In this document: positions 55,111-64,000 of the stretch, in pieces
How positions within the stretch are numbered: the stretch's first letter is position 1
Layout: each line of letters starts with the position of its first letter
Assembly (NCBI RefSeq): GCF_963855985.1
Contig: NW_026973566.1
Span: forward strand, 310,001 to 374,000
Reading direction: 5' to 3'
Length of the DNA: 64,000 bases
DNA from: Ostrinia nubilalis
Taxonomy: Eukaryota > Arthropoda > Insecta > Lepidoptera > Crambidae
Translations under genes and position numbers: made by a program
Notes under the pieces: model-generated
What the model was told of the DNA's origin: nothing
Database searches by the model: none
What the model saw: only the letters and a program-made list of their open reading frames with translations

Positions 55111-55220
55111 GTCGCAAATGTTGGCCTCTTCATTAACGTGTTGGGATCGAATCGTGCAATTGAGATCACTTTCAACGATATTGATACCAACACGTTAATG
55201 AAGAGGCCAACATTTGCGAC
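55111..55220. mobile_element. 110-bp hairpin MITE with perfect 34-bp arms
   Basis: Left arm 55111-55144, beginning GTCGCAAATGTTGGCC, is a perfect inverted match to 55187-55220, with a 42-bp loop. No unambiguous duplication flanks it. It is a minimal foldback element or an end-to-end remnant of a larger one. Confidence 0.75.
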
Positions 55221-55441
55221 GTGCTATTTTGGACCAACAAAATAAGAAGATACCTACCTATACCTACTACCGGAGTACCGGCAAGCTCCTTTGGCATCCA
55301 GGAACCGCTCGCTCGCTGGTCGTTTACTGGGCCTCGACCAATGTCGTCTCACCCGGTGGGCTAGTACCGCGCTGAGGGCGGGGTAGTGGTGTCAAAGTCG
55401 AGCTGAGGGTATGCCCGGAAAATAATCGGCCAGAAGGTTGA

Positions 55442-55615
55442 AGGATCAGCTCACAGCATTGGACCGGCGCGGGACGGCGGTCATGCTCACAATTACGTTG
55501 GACCGGCGCAGGACGGCGGTCAAGCTCACAGCATTGGACTGGCGCGGGGTGGTGGTCAAGCTCACGGCAATGGACGGCGGCGGCGGTCAAGTGGAGAACA
55601 TTGGACCGGCGCGGC
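55442..55615. repeat. GC-rich ~38-bp tandem repeat
   Basis: Four to five diverged units around GCTCACAGCATTGGACCGG with GGACGGCGGTCA. It is not coding, though open in places. Confidence 0.75.
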
Positions 55616-55919
55616 GCGGAACGAGGTTGCCCGCGAGTGCTTTGGATCACAAGGGTGAGCGATATTGTTTTTCATTTGATTCTTTTGCTGAATACTTGTT
55701 GTTGTTGGTTAAAGATTGTCGCCAAGATTGAGTGGCAGACGTTTCAATAATGTTACTGTAATGACCGGTATAGGTCAAACACAAGTAGTCAGCACAGAAT
55801 ACATTTTATGTTGTGTAATGATTAACGATCGAATTGGAGGAATGCCCATCAGTCGAGTGCCGATTGATTAGTAATAACGATGATTTGAGTAATGATATTA
55901 GTGATGTAGAGGCCACTGA

Positions 55920-56345
55920 GTGATAGTCACAGGGATGACTATCACTATGTTCTTAATCACAGGGATGATTGCGATGTGTGATGTAATCACAGGGATGATT
56001 ACATAATTTTGACTTGATGACGGACCATAGACTTTCGACTTATGACGATATCGTGATCACAGGGATGATTGCGATTAGTAATGTAGTCACAGGGATGATT
56101 ACATTATTTTGAAACCTATAGTCACAGGGATAACTTGGGGTGTAGTGTGCAGTTACAGGGATGGTTGCAATGGTGGTCGCAGGGATGATTACTTTATTTT
56201 GAAACCTATAGTCACAGGGATGACTTGGGGTGTATTGTGCAGTTACAGGGATAATTGCAATGGTAGTCACAGGGATGATTACTAGTGAAAGTGATTGTTA
56301 CAGGGATAACATTCACTCATTTGGGAGTCACAGGGATGGCTTTCA
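55920..56345. repeat. Array of about 13 TCACAGGGATGATT motifs
   Basis: A GTCACAGGGATGATTAC-like motif recurs about 13 times in one orientation, mostly 22-38 bp apart and often close to 30 bp, with unrelated or variable spacers. Variants include GTTACAGGGATAA and GTCGCAGGGATGA. Confidence 0.85.
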
Positions 56346-56465
56346 AAGTTGTGGCACTTACATACCTACTATTCATGATACTTTCTTTATATTTGACTGA
56401 ACGGCACTTGTACTTTTTGGCTTTTCTCTAGTATTTTCGTTAAAGTACGTTTTATAGTCACTCAC

Positions 56466-57522
56466 GTCCGAAATACCGCAGTGTCTTAAAAGCGTTTACG
56501 CGAAGCGCGGCGTTTCAAGGGGCATCATTGGAAATGATTCGCGCGCGGCGTTTTTTAATAGTTTTCAAATGTTTATAGCAAAACAATAACAATGAATTAA
56601 ATATCGTTTCAAAGTAAATATTTTAAAGAAGATGTTGTTTTATTATATTAAGCTATTTTTATGTTGAATAAATGAAGAATATTGGTGAAAAAATCACTTT
56701 GATTTTTGGGTATTTCACGTTCTTTTAATTTGTGATTTCTTATTGTAAAATGCTTAAATCTAAAAATTTTCTCAGATAACTATTTGCCCAAGGATCTATG
56801 CTATAGGATATAAATGTTTTTTAAATCGTTTTCACAGTATTTTTATAAAAATTTCAGCTTGTAAACTGACGCTAAAGTGGAAATTTACAAAACCTGTGTG
56901 GACTTATCTTGATAGAATTCTTAAATACTAAACTAATCGCAATATTTTCTCAATTAACTATTTAGACGACGAAATTGCCTAACTATTTATGCCTATAACA
57001 TATTTGTAGTATTACTGGTTAATGATTGTAACGAGTTGAAAAAGTACTGTTTTTGCGCCAAACGGCGTAAACGCTCTTAAGTCGAAAGTATTTGACCAAT
57101 GCGTGTTGCCAGTGATGGTATACGGATCTGAGACGTGGTCGCTTACTATGGGCCTCATAAGAAGGCTCAAGGTCACCCAAAGGGCGATGGAGCGGGCTAT
57201 GCTCGGAGTTTCCCTGCGTGATCGAATCAGAAATGAGGAGATCCGCAGGAGAACCAAAGTAACCGACATAGCTCGCAGAATTGCTAAAATCAAGTGGCAG
57301 TGGGCGGGGCACATAGCTCGTAGAGACGATGGCCGTTGGGGCAGGAAAGTTCTCGAGTGGCGACCACGGGCTGGAAGACGTAGCGTGGGCAGGCCTCCTA
57401 CTAGGTGGACCGACGATCTGGTAAAGGTCGCGGGAAGAGCCTGGATGCGGGCAGCGCAGGACCGTTCATTGTGGAAAACCTTGGGGGAGGCCTTTGTCCA
57501 GCAGTGGACGTCATTTGGCTGA
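56466..57522 (+). pseudogene. RTE-clade LINE C-terminal fragment, split by MITE
   Basis: Before the MITE the frame reads SEIPQCL, and after it KSKVFDQCVLPVMVYGSETWSL. It continues through LKVTQRAMERAMLGVSLRDR, WQWAGHIARRDDGRW and GRPPTRWTDDLVKVAGRAWM to a stop at 57520-57522. This is the C-terminal region of RTE/BovB-group LINE reverse transcriptases. The fragment lacks the catalytic RT core and is a 5'-truncated copy. The host frame is exact when one TTAA and the 587-bp MITE (56490-57076) are removed. A short A/G-rich tail (GAAAAGAAGAAAGAAG) follows. Confidence 0.85.
56490..57076. mobile_element. 587-bp TTAA MITE, copy 2
   Basis: Same element as 42839-43425, flanked by TTAA (56486-56489, 57077-57080). 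Its left end has one change (AAGCGTTTACGC). It is inserted in the RTE fragment. Confidence 0.93.
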
Positions 57523-57540
57523 AAAGAAGAAAGAAGACGT

Positions 57541-58885
57541 TTTATAGGACAAAGGTAGTTTTCAGTTGATGAATTTTCATGTTTTACCATCTGGTAAAAG
57601 GTAGTTGTTTGCAAATTAGTATTACGTCCAATCAAGTGATAATTTAATCTTAATTCAAAATAGTTTTTGGTTTGGCTCAGTGGTACAAATGGTATAAAAA
57701 AAGGGGGCCGTTAAGAACATGCAATAAATTACGTCACGTGCTCAATCACGCGTGACCTCAGCTGAGTTTACGTTGAATGAAGATGTTATTGTAAATTATT
57801 TGATTCCTAGGTGGTAGGTTCACCACTGATGTGAATATTATCGATACGGACGTACGTGACGGATGTAAATAGACTGAAACTATTAGAATTGCTTAGATAG
57901 ACTTCCTGAATTCCTTGTCGGTTTACCTTGTAGGTACTCTTTTAGTGGAATACAGGCGGTGAGCTTAAAATAAGGTTTCATCTTAGGAAAGTAGCAGCCT
58001 TGCCAATTTGCACTTGCGTACCTACTATTCATGATCAATTGAGAAGAATGCCATAGGGTTATGTACCAGTCTAAAGTTGAAGTCGAGGTACATGCTGATC
58101 ACAGTTGTGGTGATGATGATTATTTTTTCTGTAATGGGAACTCGAGTTTGCTCTTGAGCCGTAAATTGTGGTGTGTAGTCGGTGAGTGATGCACACGGTG
58201 GCAGAGAACGTGGTCTTGGTAGACCGTAGTGTGTAGTCCGTGGGTGATGCACACAGTGTTGTGATGGTACTTAATGGTACAGTTTCAGTAATGGTGATTA
58301 CTGTGGCATATGGAGATACTCGAGTGTCCTACGAATTTATTAGTGACTAACATTATTGAAGTGTTGAAGTTAATGATCATGTTACATAGCCCTGGCTACT
58401 TCTATGTTCTTAAATGTTAAGTTTCGATTTTAGAAAATAATTAGAATTGAGTTAGTTTACTTTTATGTTTTAATAGCAGTGATTGTGGTAGCGATTGGTA
58501 GTGTAATTATGAACATTGGATTGCAATGAAATTAGAACGCCTGAGGTAGACGTGTCTAATGTAGTACAAAAATGCTAGATAAAGTATTTGGTAGATGAGT
58601 GTACTTGATGGAGGTACATTGCTTTTTCATGGATGATAATGAATCCCCTACATTCATATGGACATGGACCTTAAACCAGTTGTAGGATTAGTCGATCAAA
58701 ACTCAATTATTTTAAAGTTACTTTTCTCAGTATCGTAGTATGCAAGTCGCTCAGATTGCTTGCATCTCCCGTGCATTCGTAGTCGTAAGCGTAAATCGGG
58801 CCTGATTTCCCGTAGCAGTGCGGCCATGACTGTGAATGGCATGCGTTTGGCGGGGAGGTGTAAACGATCGCTGTGAGTCCACCGG
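57541..58885. other. Non-coding AT-rich DNA with weak repeats
   Basis: No gene recognised. At 58160-58260 a phrase GTGTGTAGTC.GTG.GTGATGCACAC occurs twice. The rest is unremarkable interior of the 55070-60831 region. Confidence 0.45.
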
Positions 58886-58887
58886 AT

Positions 58888-59010
58888 TGTTTGTATTCGG
58901 GTACCGGAGGGAGGTAGCCCATGATTGTGTTGTATTTGGGTACTGGATGAAAGTAGCCCATGATATTGTGTTGTATTCGGGTGCCGGATGGAGGTAGCCC
59001 ATGTTTGTGA
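58888..59010. repeat. ~47-bp tandem repeat, three units
   Basis: Three copies of TTCGGGTACCGGAGGGAGGTAGCCCATGAT-like sequence (the variation includes TTTGGGTACTGGATGAAAG), each separated by a TTGTGTTGTA phrase. Confidence 0.8.
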
Positions 59011-59257
59011 TATGGTGTAAGAAACAATCGGATGGAGATGAAGAGCATTGTTTACTGCTTTGCTGACCTTAGTTATTATGATGATGTAGTTTATTGAGTT
59101 TTGATGGACCTTAATCTCTATTGTGTTTTGATAATGTATCAAGCGATCGCTAGGTAGATAGTAGCGTACGTGCCTCGCTGTATCGCACCTGCCGCGTTTC
59201 CGAATAGTCATCCGTTAAAATCTAACTGATCGTTGATTATTTCGTATTAAATTCTAA

Positions 59258-59261
59258 TTGA

Positions 59262-59292
<31 letters not shown>

Positions 59293-59476
59293 TTATTAGT
59301 AATTTGTTATTACACAAATTACTAATACTCCCGTTAGCCCCTCGTACTAAGCTAAATATGCTTGTGTCACGAGTGAGCTCACCACAATAGTCGAGCGGCG
59401 GCGGGGACCGAACCCGCGTTCCCCGGATCACGAGTCGGCCAGTCCGACCCCTTCACCGCTTGGCTATCGTGGCTTC
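59258..59476 (-). mobile_element. tRNA-derived SINE
   Basis: On the minus strand it starts near GAAGCCACGATAGCC. It has an A-box (TAGCCAAGCGG) and a B-box with its stem (GCGGGTTCGGTCCCCGC), continues with an unrelated body and ends in a run of about 23 A residues, as a SINE does. The acceptor stem does not pair, so it is not a functional tRNA. No clean flanking duplication was found. Confidence 0.8.
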
Positions 59477-60185
59477 GATTGTGGGAATAGACGTCTATAC
59501 TGCAAATGGAAACGAATATTTCGAGTTTTCCCGCCATGTCAGACCCACTTTATAATCAGTCAACCCATCTACCTTCGTTTCAAATTGTGGAAATCTATGA
59601 TGGTGACCGTTATGTTTTAAGATCCCTAATTAACAAACGTGTATTGAGTATTCACATGATCGTGTTAGGAAGACCCCTGAAGGCCCAGTACCTATTGAGA
59701 TTGTGAGGGAAACGAGTTGGATGACTAAGTTCCATCTAATTAATTACAAGCACAGGTTTCTCAATTGTTTGGTCGGAGATTGTACCAGGATGCCGTAGCC
59801 GTAGCCTATTAGAAACTGGTATCTGCTCTGAGTAGTCCGTGGGAATTCGGTAGTGCGATAGTTCTGGGTGGTGCAGTAGGATCTGGCAGTGTGTAGCTAA
59901 GATCATAAAGTCATTGGTTGATTGACTTAGGCTCCCGAGGTAGGGTAGCAAAATGTGGACCGCGATTGTGATACCTGGGACTCATTCAATTTTTGAAGTA
60001 ATTTTTGGTAATGATGATTTACCACATGGTCTTAGTGACTTCAATGTAGCAATTATTAGGAATTGTGAATAGTAGTGATTGGATTCCTAAAAGCTAGGTA
60101 GTTTCTAATAGATAGCTATGGTTACTAGTTAGAAACACTAGACATCTAGTTGGATGGCTTTTATTTGGAAGAGTGGATAGAGTAT
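59477..60185. other. Non-coding DNA, no feature
   Basis: No coding or repeat structure recognised, apart from a short TAACTAGTTGTAG-like precursor of the next array. Confidence 0.45.
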
Positions 60186-60360
60186 AGTAACTAGTTGTAG
60201 AAAGAGTAACTAGTTGTAGAAAGAGTAACTAGTTGTAGAAAGAGTAACTAGTTGTAGAAAGAGTAACTAGTTGTAGAAAGAGTAACTAGTTGTAGAAAGA
60301 GTAACTAGTTGTAGAAAGAGTAACTAGTTGTAGAAAGAGTAACTAGTTGTAGAAAGAGTA
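60186..60360. repeat. 19-bp tandem repeat GTAACTAGTTGTAGAAAGA
   Basis: About nine essentially perfect copies in tandem, fading into related sequence at each end. Confidence 0.95.
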
Positions 60361-60501
60361 TCTAGTAGTACTAAAAGTTTAGTTTCCTCATTTCTGAAAG
60401 CACATAAGTTGCTTGAAATAGGATTGGCCGAGCGGATACTGTGCTGTTCTTTTGGTTTTTTCAGATGATCACACGAGGACGTGTGACACGCAGGATGGCC
60501 G

Positions 60502-60831
60502 TGTCGCAGACGGTCATGAGTACGGACACTAAAGTGAAACGCAAGTGCGCCACCTAGTGGTGAATCGGCGCAACACCGCTTTGGCGCGCTTCGACAGAGT
60601 CGTAACGGTCACGGCGGGACGGATCGAACTCACTTTCGCTCCGGACGCCGACAAGAGAAGACATCGTCACGGAACTGTCCCACGTTTCACCTAGTGCCTA
60701 TTTTATCGCTCGACGAAGTCTAGATTGTAGTACTAAGAACTAAGTGCTGATTTAGAACTCTGTTTGACGATTATTAAAAGTGTTCGAACACAAGTCTCAT
60801 TCTCATTGCACGATACCCTATTTCGCCCACA
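60502..60831 (+). repeat. LTR-like sequence
   Basis: Begins TGTCGCAGACGG and ends CGCCCACA (TG...CA, 330 bp). The first 37 bp match 55070-55106 in the same orientation. It contains a polyadenylation-like ATTAAAAG and TGTTCGAACA, and is followed by a GGTTCGAATCC phrase that could be a primer site or a tRNA-derived scrap. No second full copy exists in the window, so LTR status is provisional. Confidence 0.45.
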
Positions 60832-60949
60832 ATATCTGAGGTTCGAATCCCTGACGAGCCGACAAATACATCAGTGTCAGATCAAATTAATTATATAAAA
60901 TTCATTTACGCATATTTAAAAATAATCATGTCAGATAGTTAATAATAAT

Positions 60950-61356
60950 ATAATAATAATAATAATAATATACTAACTATACACAATAATAGACCTGATA
61001 TCACCTTAATTGACAAACAAAATAAAACAGTACATATTATAGACATAGCCGTTCCCAACACACACAATTTGCATAAAACCATAACAGAAAAAATACATAA
61101 ATATACCGAGCTTAAAGAAGAAATTTTGAAAATATGGAAAATGGAAAAAGTATACATTATACCGTTGGTGCTCTCCAGCACGGGTGTCATCCCAAACCAC
61201 TTGCTAACTGCCCTACGCAATTTAGACATTAAAGAAAATATTTATATGACTATGCAAAAGGCTGCGATTCTCAACACCTGTCGTATCGTCAGAAAGTTCA
61301 TGCAGGACGACTCCAACTCCGCTATCAATTCTGAAAACTTAACTCACTTGGCATGA
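60950..61356 (+). pseudogene. R4/Dong-type LINE C-terminal endonuclease fragment
   Basis: After a TAA-rich run, a frame reads NNRPDITLIDKQNKTV then IIDIAVPNTHNL. RPD at 60991-60999 followed 14 residues later by D (61042) is the PD...D signature of restriction-like endonucleases in R2/R4-group LINEs. It continues EKIHKYTELKEEILKIWKM and IIPLVLSSTGVIPNHL, ending MQKAAILNTCRIVRKFM and a stop at 61354-61356. TAA repeats lie on both sides (60945-60972 and about 61423-61431), matching the TAA-repeat target known for Dong of the silkworm. The copy is 5'-truncated and lacks RT. Confidence 0.75.
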
Positions 61357-61424
61357 GCCCGTGAGTTATGGTTAAAACCGAAGACCATAGGGACTTCGAG
61401 TAAAAATAAAGAAAACGTAACAAT

Positions 61425-61990
61425 AATAATAAAAATCTTTATTTGGCACGGGACAAAAAATAACAATTACAAGTATAAAAAGGTACATAAAGAAGAAAAA
61501 AATAAAAAATAAAAAACAGTAAAATAATCCAGCCAGACCAGTAAAAATCCCGAGCCAAAAAGGCGCCCGCTCAGCGATACTCGGGACATAAGTAAATGTC
61601 CCGACGCTGATTTTCAGCGAGTACCCTTGCCTAGGCCTCGGCTGTTGGGACCCAAACCCCGTCCGCCAAACATAAACTAATTATTTTATTAAAACTTTTA
61701 TAGATTCAAGAGCGGATAGGGGATGCTCAACAGTCGAGGCCCCGCGTGGCGCTCTGCTAACATATAAACAAACAATAAAAATAAAATAACATACAAACAC
61801 TAAGCTAAAGACAAAATCAAGAAAAATACTAATAAATGAAGAATGTGTAAGTGTGTTGTGTGTGTGCTCCTGAACGTGCCATCAATGCGTTAGTGTGGGT
61901 GACGTGTTGAGTGTTTGTGTGTTTACTAATAAATAAATAAATAAGTCAACGAAACGGGAATAAAATAAAATAAATAAAATGTTAATGAAC
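61425..61990 (-). mobile_element. Retroelement 3' end with SINE-like core
   Basis: On the minus strand it ends CCGTGCCAAATAAAGATTT followed by TTATTATTATTG, with an AATAAA signal. It holds a core CGCTGAAAATCAGCGTCG, similar to CTGAAAACCAGCGTC in the SINE-like repeats at 11169 and 53840, then GTCCCGAGTATCGCTGAGCGGG. No coding sequence is visible and its 5' limit is uncertain. Confidence 0.5.
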
Positions 61991-62640
61991 TATAATAATA
62001 ATAAATACTAAAGTAACGATCACAGACTATTTAACATAACATGGCGAAAATCGGAGACATCCAGCATCGACAAAAGCGCCCTCTATTTATGCAGGCACTC
62101 TGCGTGGGAAATTGGCCAAGACGCAGTAGTGCGAACACAATCTCGGCTACTTTCTCCCCATTAATCGAGTGCGTCGCTCACACTTCGGTGTGCGACTCGG
62201 GCGAATCGCCGAACATCGCACTCGCGCCACACATAATCTGTGGCAGACGACACGAGCGAGGAACTCTGCGCAAAAAGAAATTAAAAAAAAAAAAAAAAAC
62301 GCGTCGCGTGTCTCTGCACTCTTTGCTGCTCTGTCTGTGCCTCATCCCTGACCGCGTGCTAGCTACCACGTCAAATATTACACGTAATTAAACGTGGTTT
62401 GTGGTTATGGAAGATGAATTACTGTAATTGGGACAAAGTATGTGAGTGGAACCAAAAATGTGCACAGCAAGACAAGACAAAGCACCGCCCAAGGCGTAAA
62501 GAAGAAATGATGTCCCTTCCTCCCACCTTCTACAGTTTGTTGGTCGGAATTGGACGGTGTAAATTGACCTCGTGAGGAAGCGTTTGACGATGTTGCGTGC
62601 GTGATGCGCATAAAAAGACGGTGAGATGGCTAGTATGTGT
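61991..62640. other. Repeat-like DNA, no gene recognised
   Basis: Moderately GC-rich from 62041 to 62280, including GTGTGCGACTCGGGCGAATCG, with an A-rich run near 62283. Reading frames exist but have no recognisable protein character. Confidence 0.4.
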
Positions 62641-64000
62641 TAGTTTTTTTAAAAAAGTCGAGAGTTAAAACTAAAACTTCAAAATTTTAAAATTGCAGGG
62701 CGCACCCATTATCAAGGCGTACCCACTGGTGTGTGGTGAAGTGACAGTCATGATCATGCATTAATCTCGGCCCATTGCGGCCCACCAGTGCCGGAGCAAA
62801 CCCATTATGCCCCTTCTCGCGTCGCGCTTGCCTTAAGAGCGTTGTAGCAAAAAGTTGGCGTTCGAATTTTAGGTTTTTATTGCTTGACGTCGCGTAGTGA
62901 GTGCGCAAACTGCATTTATCTGTACAATTTCAACGCTGCGTCGACTAAACGATCTTAATCCGTAGTTGTATCGTACCTAAGACAGTACATCATACATAAT
63001 AATAAAGAAATAATGTATAATTTACCTATTTGATTTTTTCTCAGATCAGACTTTTAGCAAAATCAAGTTACGTAATTAATGTATTTTTTACACTAGTAAA
63101 TCCCGCGACAAGTTTTTAATCTTTAAATTGAGTAAAGTAATAAGTTGATGGGTTTGAAAGAATTTATGTTTTATTTTATTCTTTTTACAGCATCAAAAGC
63201 TTGTTTATGAAAAATATTTACTATTTAAATTTTACTTTTGACTTTTTAGTTTTTATGATGCGGGATGGAAAAATTAAAATTTATTCTGATTTTGTGACGT
63301 TTCCGCACATAAATATGGATAGGTTAAATAAATAGAATGAAATGTATGAAAATGAGCGTGCCATTTTTTAAACGTTATCTATAATATCTGTGTCCATCAA
63401 AGAGCTCGTAACTAAACATCCTAAGCGCCATTCAAATTATTATCTAAAAGTTAATAATAAATATTTAGTTTTTGTAAATCTAAATAAGTCAGGAAATCAA
63501 AGAGGTAAATACTGATATCATTGTGATTTTATAGAATTTATTATTATAAACCACGGTCGTATAATGCTAAAAAATCAGAGGTAACTTTAAGATTTTTATC
63601 CATAGAGCAAAATTTATCTAATCGTGTTTTTAAACAGTTATCCCATTAGGTACACATGCGTTCTGTAATACAAACCCATCAAAAACAATACTTGTCAAAA
63701 AACCAAGTCTCACTACTCAGTTGTTCTACGGTAAAAAGTTGTGAGATTCCATGTAATACCAAGTCCAGTCCAGGAAATCATTAACGTTTTACATAAATAT
63801 ATTGACTTGGCCATCGCATGAAAACACGTGTAAATTAAATTATTTAGTGCGAAATGAAACGAAATTTTGCATGTCTGTGTAGACATGCAAAATTTCAGCT
63901 CAATGGGAAAACGGGAAGTAAGTAAATTTTAAGTTGCAAGATTTTACAACTCCAGATGTCAAAGAAAATAAAAGCTTGTAGATAGCTTTACAAAGAAAAG
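62641..64000. other. AT-rich terminal region
   Basis: 62690-62940 is moderately GC-rich, and the remainder is AT-rich with no coding motif. A 16-bp perfect hairpin lies at 63861-63896. Confidence 0.5.
63861..63896. repeat. Perfect 16-bp hairpin
   Basis: GAAATTTTGCATGTCT, a GTGT loop, and the exact complement. It is followed by CAGCTCAATGGG. Probably part of a dispersed repeat. Confidence 0.85.

Noticed and set aside
55920..56345. CRISPR-like array
   Set aside because: Motifs are short and variable, spacers irregular, and the surroundings are eukaryotic retroelements.
59395..59476. Possible functional tRNA gene on the minus strand
   Set aside because: A-box, B-box and T-stem are good, but the acceptor stem does not pair and a long A tail follows, so it is a tRNA-derived SINE.
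60836..60865. GGTTCGAATCC as a Pol III B-box of a SINE or tRNA
   Set aside because: No A-box lies at the required distance upstream; it may be a primer-binding site or chance.
62041..62391. 116-residue frame beginning MAKIGDIQHRQ
   Set aside because: Composition and the A-run-encoded Lys stretch suggest chance; no homologous motif is seen.
62833..62846. TTAAGAGCGTTG as a third TTAA MITE end
   Set aside because: Only the first ten or so bases resemble the GAGCGTTTACGC terminus, and no second end was found.

Overview
This is eukaryotic, repeat-dominated DNA, most likely from a moth or butterfly. The evidence is the element fauna: a TED-like errantivirus with an envelope gene, several R1-clade LINEs, an R4/Dong-type LINE tail lying between TAA repeats, an RTE-clade tail, TTAA-flanked piggyBac-type elements, and a LINE 3' end of a kind I associate with lepidopteran genomes. 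I found no convincing single-copy host gene, rRNA or functional tRNA. Heavy nesting with no host exons would suit a W chromosome or another heterochromatic block; that is inference.

Layout. 1-13200: a plus-strand R1-clade LINE (element A: gag, endonuclease, RT, RNase H) broken by three insertions with visible target-site duplications (TSDs). These are a 5'-truncated minus-strand R1-clade LINE (1113-3268, 14-bp TSD), a Copia LTR retrotransposon (6225-10838, LTRs identical by eye, 5-bp TSD) and a short SINE-like repeat (11169-11434, 6-bp TSD). 13441-16046: an internally deleted R1-clade LINE (element C) with a GC-rich 13-bp minisatellite in its leader. 16516-27392: TA-flanked inverted-repeat DNA elements, one of which has received a 7.46-kb errantivirus (19077-26537) with 263-bp LTRs identical by eye and gag, pol and env open. 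27683-35644: an LTR-bounded element (288-bp LTRs, ATTG TSD) with an almost non-coding, repeat-filled interior. 35955-38690: a DNA element with ~88-bp terminal inverted repeats.

39035-49000: an R1-clade fragment (RNase H and C-terminal domain, element D) split by a roughly 4.9-kb two-ORF LINE (39579-48372, TSD TACCTCT). That LINE was itself hit by a 587-bp TTAA MITE, a 983-bp piggyBac-type element and a 2331-bp TA-flanked Tc1/mariner-like element. 49020-53819: a minus-strand, nearly complete R1-clade LINE (element E). 53840-54692: a second copy of the SINE-like repeat, interrupted by a LINE tail. 55070-60831: a mostly non-coding region with short-motif arrays between two copies of a 37-bp LTR-like start. 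It holds a second 587-bp TTAA MITE inside an RTE tail, and a tRNA-derived SINE. 60950-61356: the R4/Dong-like tail. 61425-64000: further repeats and AT-rich DNA without recognised genes.

The coding sequences do not form a cellular pathway; they are layers of selfish elements. The nesting gives a relative chronology. LINEs A, C, D and the RTE are old and frameshifted. The Copia, the errantivirus and the LTR-bounded non-coding element look recent, because their LTR pairs match by eye and their duplications are intact. All boundaries, identities and family names were judged by eye without database searches.
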